Assembly (NCBI GenBank): GCA_018333605.1
Contig: JAGXSV010000030.1
Span: 1-62,243 of the forward strand
Source of the DNA: Hydrogenophaga sp.
Lineage (GTDB): Bacteria > Pseudomonadota > Gammaproteobacteria > Burkholderiales > Burkholderiaceae_C
Direction: 5' to 3'
DNA length: 62,243 nt
Under the pieces are notes generated by a model that saw only the letters and a list, made by a program, of their open reading frames with translations, was not told the DNA's origin and searched no databases. The stretch's first letter is position 1; the number at the start of each line of letters is the position of its first letter. The position numbers and the translations under genes were made by a program. Positions 16,164 through 24,479 of this stretch are shown one piece after another.

Positions 16164-17525
16164 TCAGGCCGCCTGGGCTTGCGGTTCGGCCCAGCGGCTC
16201 ACGGGCCGCTCCAGCCCCAGGTTCTCCCGCAGCGTGGTGCCCTCATAGGCGGTGCGGAACAGGCCGCGCTGTTGCAACTCGGGCACCACCAGCTCCACAA
16301 AATCGTCCAGCGAAGCGGGCAGCACCGGCGGCATGATGTTGAAGCCGTCTGCCGCGCCGTTTTCAAACCATTCCTGCATGCGGTCGGCGATTTGCACCGG
16401 CGTGCCCACCACCACCCAGTGCCCGCGCGCACCGGCCAGGTACTCGTAGAGCTGGCGCACGGTGTACTGCTCGCGCCGGGCCAGCTCCAGCACCACATGG
16501 GCGCGGCTGTTGATGCCTTTGGGCGGCTCGGGGATGTAGGGTGGGCGCGCGTCCAGGTCCCATTTCGACATATCTTCACCGGGCCAGAACGGTGCCAGTG
16601 TGGCCAGTCCCACCGAGGGGTGGATCAAGGCCTGCAGTTCGGCCCACTTGGCCTGGGCTTCTGCTTCGGTGCGACCGATCACGGGCGAAATGCCGGGCAG
16701 CACCAGCAACTGCTCGGGCCGGCGCCCGTACTTGGTCATGCGGCTCTTCACATCGCTGTAGAACGCCTTCGCCTCGGCCAGGCTGGTCCAGGCGGTGAAG
16801 ATGGCCTCCGCGGTGGCGGCAGCCAACTCCTTGCCGTCTTCCGATGAACCGGCCTGCACGATCACCGGGTGGCCCTGCGGCGGGCGCTCAATGTTCAGCG
16901 GACCTTTGACCTTCAGGAATTTTCCGATGTGATTCAGCTCGTGCAGCTTGTCGGGGTCGAGGTACACGCCTGAGGTCTTGTCGCGGCTGAAAGCGTCGTC
17001 GTCAAAGCTGTCCCACAGGCCTTTGACCACATCCACAAATTCGTGTGCGCGCTCGTAGCGCGTGGCTGGATCCGGGTGCGCCTCCAGGCCGAAGTTGCCA
17101 TACACGTTCTCGGCGCTGGTGGTCACCACGTTCCAGGCCGCGCGGCCCTTGCTGATGTGGTCCAGCGAGGCGAACTTGCGCGCCAGCAAATAGGGGTCTT
17201 CGTAGGTGGTCGATGCCGTGGCCACAAAGCCGATGTGTTTCGTCACCGCCGACAGCGCGGCCCACAGCGTGACCGGCTCGAAGTGCGAGAGCCGTCCCTG
17301 GCGGCTGAACGATTCCTTGTCGCCCTTGTGCCAGATACCGGGGCTGTCGGCCACGAACACCTGGTCAAACAGGCCGCGTTCGGCCGTCTGGGCCAGTGCG
17401 ATGTAGTGGTCGATGTTCACGCCCGCGTCGGCTTGTGCATCGGGGTGGCGCCAGGCAGCGACGTGGTGGCCGGTGGCCATGATGAAAGCGCCGAGGCGCA
17501 GTTTTCTGGGGGAGGTGTGGGTCAT
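16164..17525 (-). CDS. LLM-class flavin-dependent monooxygenase (NtaA/SnaA/DszA/SoxA family)
   Basis: A 453-residue FMNH2-dependent monooxygenase. Family blocks include KLRLGAFIMATGHHVAAWRH at the N-terminus, GFVATASTTYEDPYLLARKF and GRAAWNVVTT. Members split C-S or C-N bonds of sulfones, sulfonates and chelators using reduced flavin from a separate reductase; the ssuE-like gene is 1.6 kb away. It is transcribed towards the regulator and lies downstream of the dioxygenase gene on the same strand. The substrate is unknown, but the context favours an organosulfur compound. Confidence 0.9.
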   Translation of the reverse strand: MTHTSPRKLRLGAFIMATGHHVAAWRHPDAQADAGVNIDHYIALAQTAERGLFDQVFVADSPGIWHKGDKESFSRQGRLSHFEPVTLWAALSAVTKHIGFVATASTTYEDPYLLARKFASLDHISKGRAAWNVVTTSAENVYGNFGLEAHPDPATRYERAHEFVDVVKGLWDSFDDDAFSRDKTSGVYLDPDKLHELNHIGKFLKVKGPLNIERPPQGHPVIVQAGSSEDGKELAAATAEAIFTAWTSLAEAKAFYSDVKSRMTKYGRRPEQLLVLPGISPVIGRTEAEAQAKWAELQALIHPSVGLATLAPFWPGEDMSKWDLDARPPYIPEPPKGINSRAHVVLELARREQYTVRQLYEYLAGARGHWVVVGTPVQIADRMQEWFENGAADGFNIMPPVLPASLDDFVELVVPELQQRGLFRTAYEGTTLRENLGLERPVSRWAEPQAQAA

Positions 17526-17631
17526 GACGGTTGTCTTGAAGGGGTGTTGAACACGGCATCAATGTCGGGGCGGGAAAATTGAGGGCGCCGTGAAACTGGC
17601 TTTGCCAGACCTCAGGCGCCGCAGGGGGGCA

Positions 17632-18489
17632 CTACGCTGTGATGGTGATGCGGTGCAGCTTGCGGTGCTGCGGGAAAAAGTCGCCCACCGCGTAGTGCTG
17701 AGTGGAGCGGTTGTCCCAGACGGCCAGGGTGCCGTCCTGCCAGCGCAGGCGGGCCTGGAATTCGGGCACCCGGGCCAGCTCGAACAACTGGGTCAGCAGC
17801 GCATCGCTTTGTGAGCGCGTCAGGCCCTTGATGTGGCTGGTGAAGGTGGAATTGACGTAGAGGATTTTTTTGCCGGTGACCGGGTGCAAGCGCACCACCG
17901 GGTGTTCCACCGGCGGGTACTTGACGCGCGCAGCCTTGAGTTCGTCGCCGCTGGCGTCCTTGGCCAGCAGGTACTCGGTCCAGCCGCTGATTTCCCAGGT
18001 GTGCACCGCAGTCAAGGTTTCCAGGTAGGCCTGGAAAGCCGGTGGCAGGCTGTCAAAAGCCTGCGTCAGGCTGGCCCAGACGGTGTCGCCGCCGGTGACT
18101 GGAATCACCTGCGCATACAGGCTGGTGCCCAGTGGTGGCTGTTCGCGCCAGGTGATGTCGGCGTGCCAGTTGCTGGCGGCTTTCTGGCGCGCGGCTGTGC
18201 TCTCGACGATTTCGATTTCGGGGTGGCTTTCCAGGCGCGGGAAAAAGGCCTTGACCTCGGCCACTCCACCGAATGTACGGGTGAAGGCCACATGCTGGTC
18301 GGGCGTGAGTTGCTGGTCACGGAAGAAGATCACTTCGTGGTGTGCGAGCGCATGGCGCAGTTCGTCCTGCGTGGCCACATCCAGCGGCTGGCTCAGGTCC
18401 AGGCCATGGATCACAGCGCCAATGTTCGGGGTGTAGGGCTGGACCTTGAAGCGGGTGTAGGTGCCGGGCAGGTCGTTGACTTGGGACAT
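17632..18489 (-). CDS. TauD/AtsK-like 2-oxoglutarate-dependent dioxygenase
   Basis: A 285-residue Fe(II)/2-oxoglutarate dioxygenase. The iron ligands are H109-x-D111 (NWHADITW) and H265 (RSTQHYAVGD), with a 2-oxoglutarate-binding arginine nearby. The blocks NSTFTSHIKGL and WDNRSTQHYA resemble the alkylsulfatase AtsK as well as taurine dioxygenase. It probably frees sulfite or sulfate from a sulfonate or alkyl sulfate. Start 18489 follows CAGGAG. It is divergent from the ABC importer, the arrangement known for atsK and atsR in Pseudomonas putida. Confidence 0.9.
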   Translation of the reverse strand: MSQVNDLPGTYTRFKVQPYTPNIGAVIHGLDLSQPLDVATQDELRHALAHHEVIFFRDQQLTPDQHVAFTRTFGGVAEVKAFFPRLESHPEIEIVESTAARQKAASNWHADITWREQPPLGTSLYAQVIPVTGGDTVWASLTQAFDSLPPAFQAYLETLTAVHTWEISGWTEYLLAKDASGDELKAARVKYPPVEHPVVRLHPVTGKKILYVNSTFTSHIKGLTRSQSDALLTQLFELARVPEFQARLRWQDGTLAVWDNRSTQHYAVGDFFPQHRKLHRITITA

Positions 18490-18759
18490 GAAAGGACTCC
18501 TGAAGTGGGTGATGAAAAGTGAACAGGTGCGGCTTGGCATGCGCCGTCCTTTTTTCACTTTAGGTACGGGAGTTGCGACCGTGAACGAAGCGTTTTGCAT
18601 ATCCATGCTCGGCAAACAGGGGGTCTTCATGCCTTATGGGGCATGAGCACATGAGCCAAACATCTGCGCGTTTGTTTATCCGTTTTCATTCGTTTCGCGA
18701 GCAAGCCATCGCCCGTAGATTCCATCCGGTCAACCACGACCGATTCAACCGGAGGAACC
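18490..18759. promoter_or_regulatory. Divergent control region between dioxygenase and importer
   Basis: This 270-base region must hold the promoters of both divergent units. It includes an 18-base dyad, CATGCC-TTATGG-GGCATG (18628-18645), and a TTTTCATTCGTTTCG stretch (18683-18697) like those upstream of other sulfur genes here. GGAGGAACC directly precedes the start of the binding-protein gene. The dyad may be a LysR-type or repressor site. Confidence 0.5.
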
Positions 18760-19836
18760 ATGCATCCACGTCACCGTCTGGGCCTGCTCGCGCTGGCCAT
18801 CACCCTGTCCACTGTCGGCCCATTGCGTGCTCAGACCCCTGAGCCCCTGAAAGTCATTCGCATCGGTGTGGCCACCGGTGGGGTCGGCAGCAACCCCATC
18901 CGCCACGGCGGCACCACCACCGCGCTGGCCTACACCGACGGCGCTTTTGAGGAGGAATTCCGCAAGGACGGTATCGAGATCAAATGGACCTTTTTCAAAG
19001 GCGCAGGACCGGCTGTCAATGAAGCGCTGGTCAACAAACAGTTGGATTTCGCGTGGCAGGGCGATTTGCCTGCCATCGTGGCACGTGCCAACGGCGTGAA
19101 GACCAAGCTCATTGCGGGCAGCGGTGTGCGCACCGGCCTGTATCTGGCGGTGCAACCCGATTCTGGGATCCAGAAACTCGAAGACCTCAAGGGCAAACGT
19201 GTCGCGGTCTTCAAGGGCACCAACCTGCACCTGGCCGCCGTGGCGGCGCTTTCGGCGCGCGGAATCAAGGAGCGCGACCTCAAGCTCATCAACCTGGACC
19301 TCGCCAGTGGCCGCACCGCGTTGGTCAACAAAGACGTGGATGCCATCTTTGACTACGTCGGCGCTTTCGATCTGCGCGACAAGGGCCTGGCCAAGGTGGC
19401 CTGGTCGGCCGCCGCCGACAACTACAAGTTCACCCGCCAGACGCACCTGCTGGTGACGGACGATTTTGCGGCACAACACCCGCAAGCCGTGCAGCGCATC
19501 GTGACCACCTTGGTCAAGGTGGCGCACCGCTACTCGAACGAGGCCCACCGCGCCGACCTGTTCGAGCGCTGGGGCAAGACCGAATACCCTGAAAAAATCT
19601 GGCGCGAAGACTTCATTGGTCAACCGCTGCGGGTGCGTCTGTCGCCCTTGCTCGATGCCTTTCTGGTATCACGCTACAAAGAAGCGGCCAAAGACGCTTA
19701 CGCACTCAAGCTCACCCGTTCGTTGCCCGAAATCGACAGCTGGTTCGACCGCCGCTACCTGAACGTGGCGCTGAAGGAGCTGAAGCTGGAAGGCTACTGG
19801 CCCGCCTACGGCACCGACGGCCAACTGGCGCACTGA
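18760..19836 (+). CDS. ABC transporter substrate-binding protein, sulfonate/sulfate-ester type (SsuA/AtsR-like)
   Basis: A 358-residue periplasmic binding protein of the SsuA/TauA/NMT1 family, with a signal peptide cleaved near LRAQ-TPE (about residue 25). KWTFFKGAGPAVNEALVNKQ and DFAWQGDLPAIVARANG are typical ligand-cleft blocks. It is the first gene of a five-gene importer operon. Its last 80 residues (277-356) align without gaps to the tail of the operon's ATPase. The ligand is predicted to be an organic sulfonate or sulfate ester from the dioxygenase, monooxygenase and sulfatase neighbours. Confidence 0.92.
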   Translation: MHPRHRLGLLALAITLSTVGPLRAQTPEPLKVIRIGVATGGVGSNPIRHGGTTTALAYTDGAFEEEFRKDGIEIKWTFFKGAGPAVNEALVNKQLDFAWQGDLPAIVARANGVKTKLIAGSGVRTGLYLAVQPDSGIQKLEDLKGKRVAVFKGTNLHLAAVAALSARGIKERDLKLINLDLASGRTALVNKDVDAIFDYVGAFDLRDKGLAKVAWSAAADNYKFTRQTHLLVTDDFAAQHPQAVQRIVTTLVKVAHRYSNEAHRADLFERWGKTEYPEKIWREDFIGQPLRVRLSPLLDAFLVSRYKEAAKDAYALKLTRSLPEIDSWFDRRYLNVALKELKLEGYWPAYGTDGQLAH

Positions 19837-19858
19837 GCCCTGACCGGAGCGCAAGACC

Positions 19859-20704
19859 ATGTCTTCATCCATCGGAGCGGGTGCAGTTTTGCCTGCACCC
19901 ACCAGGGACACCGCACGGGCCAACCCGGCCCATCGCCGTGCCGGGTGGCGACCGCTGCAAGGGCTTTGGGCTTGGCCCTTTCCGTTGGCGGTGCTGCTGT
20001 TGTGGCACCTGTCCTCGGTGTGGGGCTGGGCCCCGGAACAGGTGCTGCCGCCACCGGCCCAAGTGTTCCGCACCTTTGCCGACCTGGCCGCCAGCGGCGA
20101 GCTGTGGGACAACCTGCACATCAGCCTGGTGCGCGTGTTCACCGGTTTCGGCATTGGCCTGCTGGTGGGCTTGTCGCTGGGCGTGGCCATGGGGCTGTCA
20201 CCGACCGTGCGTGCCTACCTGTTCCCGCTCTTCAAGGCGTTCAGCCAGGTGCCGGTCATCGGCTGGCTGCCGCTTCTGATGCTGCTGGTGGGCATTGACG
20301 AAGCCCTCAAGTTTTTGTTGATCGCCAAGGCCACCCTGGTGCCGGTGACCCTCAACACCTGCCACGGTATTCAGGGTGTGCCCAACCGCTTCATTGAGGT
20401 GGCGCGCGTCTATGGCTTCACGCGCTGGCAGATGCTGACCCGCGTGGTGTTCCCGGCCGCCACCGCGCCGATCTGGAACGGTGTTCGCTACGGCCTCACC
20501 CACGCCTGGCTGGCGCTGGTGGTGGTGGAACTGCTGGCGTCATCAGAGGGTATCGGTTTCCTGATTGTCTACGGGCGCCAGTTGTTTCAGCTTGACGTGG
20601 TGCTGGCCGCTGTGCTGGCGGTGGGCATCGTGGGTTTTGTGATCGACAAGCTGCTGTCGCTGAGCGAAGCCTGGCTGCTGCGCTGGCGCAAGCCGGGGTT
20701 GTGA
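19859..20704 (+). CDS. ABC transporter permease (SsuC/TauC-like), first
   Basis: A 281-residue inner membrane permease with about six helices. A cytoplasmic EAA-type loop (FIEVARVYGFTRWQMLTRVV) contacts the ATPase. The N-terminal 35 residues are a soluble Arg/Pro-rich lead-in. It starts 22 bases after the binding protein gene. A second, different permease follows, so the channel is probably a heterodimer. Confidence 0.93.
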   Translation: MSSSIGAGAVLPAPTRDTARANPAHRRAGWRPLQGLWAWPFPLAVLLLWHLSSVWGWAPEQVLPPPAQVFRTFADLAASGELWDNLHISLVRVFTGFGIGLLVGLSLGVAMGLSPTVRAYLFPLFKAFSQVPVIGWLPLLMLLVGIDEALKFLLIAKATLVPVTLNTCHGIQGVPNRFIEVARVYGFTRWQMLTRVVFPAATAPIWNGVRYGLTHAWLALVVVELLASSEGIGFLIVYGRQLFQLDVVLAAVLAVGIVGFVIDKLLSLSEAWLLRWRKPGL

Positions 20705-20726
20705 AGCCCGGTCGTCCAACCAAGGA

Positions 20727-21518
20727 ATGCACATGTCATCTGAAAAAACATTCGTACCGCCCGCCTTGCGCGGATGGGTTCTGCCCGCCCTGATCGTGCT
20801 GGTGTGGTGGTGGGCCGTGGCCTCGGGCTGGTCCACCTCGCCCTTGCTGGTGTCGCCCGGGGCGGTGTGGGACCGCGCCGTGCAGCAGGTGGTCAGCGGT
20901 GAGCTCTGGACCGCTTTGTCCGCCAGTCTGTGGCGCAACGCCCGTGGGGTTGTCATCGGTGTCAGCGCAGGCCTGGCGTTGGGCGTGCTGCTGGGGTGGT
21001 CGCGCTGGGCCGAGCGCCTGGTGGGCCCTTCGTTCCACACACTCAAGCAGATCTCGCTGTTCGCCTGGATCCCCATGTTGTCGATGTGGTTCGGGCTGGG
21101 CGACGGTGCCAAGGTGGCCTTTATCGCCATGGCGGCGTTCTTCCCCGTGGTGCTCAACACCTTTGAGGGCCTGCGCAGCGTGCCGCGCGACTACGTTGAG
21201 GTGGGGCGTGTCTGCGGTTTTGGCGTGTGGCAACTGCTCACCCGGGTGGTGGCGCCCTCGGCAGCTCCTTCGGTGTTCACCGGCATTCAGCTGGCGCTGA
21301 TCTACAGCTGGCTGGCCACGCTGGGGGGGGAATACCTCATGGCCTCGGGCCAAGGCATTGGCAACAGCTTGATTGATGGCCGCGAACACTTCTGGATGGA
21401 CCTGGTGCTGTTCGGTGTGGTGGTGATCGGTCTGGTGGGCTATGCCCTGAACGCAGCGCTGGAGGCGCTGGAGCGGCGCCTGTTGGCCTGGCGCGAGCGC
21501 ACGGTCGCGCGTTTTTAA
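20727..21518 (+). CDS. ABC transporter permease (SsuC/TauC-like), second
   Basis: A 263-residue permease of the same family as the preceding gene. Its EAA loop reads YVEVGRVCGFGVWQLLTRVV, and the helices follow the same plan. It starts 22 bases after the first permease; ATG 20733 (MSSEKTF) is an alternative start two codons later. The resemblance of the pair suggests an old duplication. Together they form the membrane part of the organosulfur importer. Confidence 0.93.
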   Translation: MHMSSEKTFVPPALRGWVLPALIVLVWWWAVASGWSTSPLLVSPGAVWDRAVQQVVSGELWTALSASLWRNARGVVIGVSAGLALGVLLGWSRWAERLVGPSFHTLKQISLFAWIPMLSMWFGLGDGAKVAFIAMAAFFPVVLNTFEGLRSVPRDYVEVGRVCGFGVWQLLTRVVAPSAAPSVFTGIQLALIYSWLATLGGEYLMASGQGIGNSLIDGREHFWMDLVLFGVVVIGLVGYALNAALEALERRLLAWRERTVARF

Positions 21519-21536
21519 ACATCATTGGAGAACACC

Positions 21537-22628
21537 ATGGCACACGCCGGCACCCTGGACATCCGGGGCCTGAACAAGCAGTACGAGGTCAAGGGCGAAG
21601 CCCTGCCGGTGCTGCAAGACATTTCTCTCACCATCGAACCGGGCGAGTTCGTCAGCATCGTCGGCACCAGTGGCTGCGGCAAGTCCACGTTGCTGCGCTT
21701 AATCATTGGCCTGGAAGAGGGCTACCAGGGCGAAATTTTGCTGGATGGCACACGCATCAAGGGCACGAGCCTGGACCGCGGCATCGTGTTCCAGGAACAC
21801 CGCCTGTTCCCCTGGCTCACGGTTGAGAAAAACATCAGCCTGGGCCTGCTCAACTCGGAACTGACCGAAGGGCAGCGGCGCCAGACCATCCGCGAACACA
21901 TTGAACTGGTGGGTCTCAAAGGCTTTGAGACCGCCTACCCGCACCAGCTATCAGGCGGCATGTCGCAGCGCGTGGCGATTGCCCGAGCCCTGGTCAACCG
22001 GCCCGATATTTTGTTACTGGACGAGCCCTTTGGCGCGCTCGACGCCATGACCCGCGCCCATTTGCAGCAGGAACTGCACCGCATCTGGGAAAAAGAGGGC
22101 ATCACCATGATTCTCGTCACCCACGACGTGGAGGAAGCGGTGTATCTGGGCGACAAGGTGGTGGTGATGGAGCCGCGCCCGGGTCGCATCCGCCGCACCA
22201 TTCCCGTGCCCTTGGCGCATCCGCGCGAACGCACCTCGTACGCCTTCACCACCGTCAAAGAGCAGGTGTTGCGCGAATTCGCCGACCACGGCGCGGCGGC
22301 GTTGGCTGAACCGCCGCTCAAGCGCGAGAACCGGGAAGCGCTGATCAAGCTGTACGCCAGCAACAGCGGTAACCCGGAGGTGGCGTTCCGCGAAGAACTG
22401 GCTGGCGAGAACCTGGCACAACGCTATTCGCCGCTGATCGATGACGGTCTCATCGCGGCCTACCAAGGTGTTCACGACGATGGCCTCAAGCTCGGCCTGA
22501 TCCGCCAAAGTTACGACGTGAAGGCCTGGTTCGAACCAAAATTCCTGCGCCAGGCCCTGCGCGATCTCAAGCTGGAGAACGCCTGGAAGGAAGCCGACGC
22601 CACTGGCAAGCTGAAAGGCGCGGCATGA
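21537..22628 (+). CDS. ABC transporter ATPase (SsuB/TauB-like) with binding-protein-like C-terminal tail
   Basis: A 363-residue ATPase, about 100 residues longer than SsuB or TauB. Residues 1-250 hold the full cassette: Walker A GTSGCGKST (43-51), signature LSGGMSQR, Walker B ILLLDEP and a switch histidine in VTHDVEEA. Residues 280-359 align without gaps to residues 277-356 of the operon's own binding protein (29 of 80 identical by hand; shared landmarks YSP/LSP, AWF/SWF, DLKLE/ELKLE). The tail could regulate or contact the transporter. Start 21537 follows GGAG. Its stop overlaps the sulfatase start (ATGA), so the two are translationally coupled. Confidence 0.93.
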   Translation: MAHAGTLDIRGLNKQYEVKGEALPVLQDISLTIEPGEFVSIVGTSGCGKSTLLRLIIGLEEGYQGEILLDGTRIKGTSLDRGIVFQEHRLFPWLTVEKNISLGLLNSELTEGQRRQTIREHIELVGLKGFETAYPHQLSGGMSQRVAIARALVNRPDILLLDEPFGALDAMTRAHLQQELHRIWEKEGITMILVTHDVEEAVYLGDKVVVMEPRPGRIRRTIPVPLAHPRERTSYAFTTVKEQVLREFADHGAAALAEPPLKRENREALIKLYASNSGNPEVAFREELAGENLAQRYSPLIDDGLIAAYQGVHDDGLKLGLIRQSYDVKAWFEPKFLRQALRDLKLENAWKEADATGKLKGAA

Positions 22629-23578
22629 GCGGCACAAAGAGCCAGCCCAACATCGTCTTCATCTTGGCCGACGACCTCGGCTGGGCCGACCTGAGCGTCT
22701 ACGGGCAGACCCACTACAGCACGCCGCACCTGGACGCACTCGCGGCCGGCGGCGTGCGCTTCACGCAGGCCTACGCCAACTCCGCCGTGTGCTCGGCGAC
22801 GCGCTTCGGCCTGATCACCGGGCGGTACCAATACCGCCTGCGCGGCGGGCTGGAGGAGCCGCTGGTGCGCACCGCCCACCTGCACGGCCTGCCACCCGGG
22901 CACCCCACGCTGCCCTCACTGCTGCGCGACGCGGGTTACGAGACGGCACTGATCGGCAAATGGCACCTGGGCAACCTGCCGACCTTTGGCCAGCTCAAGA
23001 GCGGCTACAACCGCTTCTTCGGCAACTACGGCGGCGCCATCGACTACTTCACCCACAAGCCGGGTGTGGGTGCGGCCATGCCGCGCGACCTGTACGAGGG
23101 AGAGGTTGCGGTTGAGCGCGCGGGCTACTACACGCAGCTGCTGGCCGACGAAGCCTCATCGTGGATCGGCCAGCAAAGCACCGAAAAACCGTTTTTCTTA
23201 TCGTTGCATTTCACCGCGCCCCACTGGCCCTGGGTCGGGCCGGAAGACGAACACGTCTCACGCGACCTGACCGACCTCTTTCACTACGACGGCGGCAACC
23301 TGCACACCTACGCAAAGATGGTGCGCTCGCTCGACGCCGCAGTGGGGCAGGTGGTGCAGGCGCTCAAGGACCGTGGCATGGATGAGAGCACCATTGTCAT
23401 TTTCACCAGCGACAACGGCGGTGAGCGCTTCTCCAAGACCTGGCCCTTCACCGGGCAGAAGACCGAGCTGCTCGAAGGTGGCACGGTGCGGCCCTCGCTG
23501 GCGTTCTACAACACCTGCGAAGAGGTGGACCGGTTCACCGCGGTGATCCATCGGCTCAGCCGTGCGCGGCGGCACTGA
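22625..23578 (+). CDS. Truncated sulfatase fused to the tail of a SufS cysteine desulfurase
   Basis: Residues 1-286 are a type I sulfatase. Metal-binding ADDLGWADL is at the N-terminus, the formylglycine site CSATR at 56-60 with LITGR after it, and IGKWHLG and TSDNGGERFS further on. Family members normally continue for 100-200 more residues after LLEGG. Here the frame changes at about 23477-23491 into TVRPSLAFYNT-CEEVDRF, which matches the extreme C-terminus of SufS (E. coli has CRASLAMYNT-HEEVDRL). A deletion between a sulfatase and a sufS gene would explain this. The enzyme has lost its C-terminal subdomain and is probably inactive. It is coupled to the ATPase gene. Confidence 0.85.
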   Translation: MSGTKSQPNIVFILADDLGWADLSVYGQTHYSTPHLDALAAGGVRFTQAYANSAVCSATRFGLITGRYQYRLRGGLEEPLVRTAHLHGLPPGHPTLPSLLRDAGYETALIGKWHLGNLPTFGQLKSGYNRFFGNYGGAIDYFTHKPGVGAAMPRDLYEGEVAVERAGYYTQLLADEASSWIGQQSTEKPFFLSLHFTAPHWPWVGPEDEHVSRDLTDLFHYDGGNLHTYAKMVRSLDAAVGQVVQALKDRGMDESTIVIFTSDNGGERFSKTWPFTGQKTELLEGGTVRPSLAFYNTCEEVDRFTAVIHRLSRARRH

Positions 23579-23611
23579 CCGACACCCCCCCCGAGCAAGC
23601 CTGAGTACGGC

Positions 23612-23643
23612 CAGCCCACGCAGCATGCGTGGGCTGTTCTTTT
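23612..23643 (+). terminator. Rho-independent terminator after the sulfatase chimera
   Basis: CAGCCCACGC (23612-23621) pairs perfectly with GCGTGGGCTG (23627-23636) around a 5-base loop, followed by TTCTTTT. It ends the importer operon. If the sulfatase carries a sufS tail, this may be the original terminator of the lost sufS gene. Confidence 0.8.
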
Positions 23644-23670
23644 AAAGTTCCAATAGCTATCCCAAAAACC

Positions 23671-24444
23671 ATGAGTGCCTTTCTGGAGGAGCGCGTCCTG
23701 AGCGTGCATCACTGGACCGACCGTCTGTTCAGCTTCACCACCACACGCGATCCAGCATTGCGTTTTTCCAACGGTCACTTCACCATGATTGGTTTGCGTG
23801 TCAACGGCAAGCCGCTGCTGCGGGCTTACAGCATTGCCAGCCCCAATTACGCTGAACATCTGGAATTTTTGAGCATCAAGGTGCCCGATGGTCCATTGAC
23901 CTCACGCCTTCAGCACATTCAGGTGGGTGATGCCCTTACCGTCGGGCGCAAGCCCACGGGCACGCTGTTGATCAACTATTTGCTGCCCGCCAAGCGCCTT
24001 TATTTGCTGGCCACCGGAACAGGTCTGGCCCCATTTCTGAGCACCATCCGCGACCCCGATACCTACGAAAAATTCGACCAAGTGATCTTGGTGCATGGCG
24101 TGCGTGAAGTGAAAGAGCTGGCTTACCGCGAATACATTCAAAACGTTTTACCGCATGACCCGTTCTTGGGCGATTTAGTGACCCGGCAATTGCGTTATTA
24201 CCCCACCGTGACACGAGAGGCTTTTGAACACCAAGGCCGCATTCCCCAATTGTTGGCTGACGGCGTGATTGCGCAAGACCTCGGTCTGCCCTTGGTCAAC
24301 CCCTTGGAAGACCGAATCATGATCTGCGGCAGCCCCGAGATGCTGCACGATCTCAAAGACTGGGCGCTGCGGCTGGGCTTTGAAGAAGGCAACACCAGCC
24401 GCCCGGGTGATTTCGTTATTGAGCGCGCGTTTGTCAGTTCCTGA
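23671..24444 (+). CDS. fpr: Ferredoxin/flavodoxin--NADP(+) reductase
   Basis: A 257-residue plant-type FNR of the bacterial Fpr subfamily. The FAD-binding RAYSIAS is at about residues 51-57, and the NADPH-binding ATGTGLAPF follows near 110. The C-terminus FVIERAFVSS is typical. It moves electrons between NADPH and ferredoxin or flavodoxin, as in the oxidative stress response. The start ATG 23671 (MSAFLEERV) sits just after the preceding terminator, so it has its own promoter. It is richer in A and T than its neighbours. It is a different family from the reductase at 2943-4043. Confidence 0.93.
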   Translation: MSAFLEERVLSVHHWTDRLFSFTTTRDPALRFSNGHFTMIGLRVNGKPLLRAYSIASPNYAEHLEFLSIKVPDGPLTSRLQHIQVGDALTVGRKPTGTLLINYLLPAKRLYLLATGTGLAPFLSTIRDPDTYEKFDQVILVHGVREVKELAYREYIQNVLPHDPFLGDLVTRQLRYYPTVTREAFEHQGRIPQLLADGVIAQDLGLPLVNPLEDRIMICGSPEMLHDLKDWALRLGFEEGNTSRPGDFVIERAFVSS

Positions 24445-24479
24445 TCCGATTTCAGGTTCCACTTTCCCAGCGACATCCT

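Noticed and set aside
17590-17625. Hairpin CTGGCTTTGCCAG after the dioxygenase gene
   Set aside because: It is short, lacks a T-run, and its position between two co-directional genes gives no firm role, so it is not listed as a terminator.
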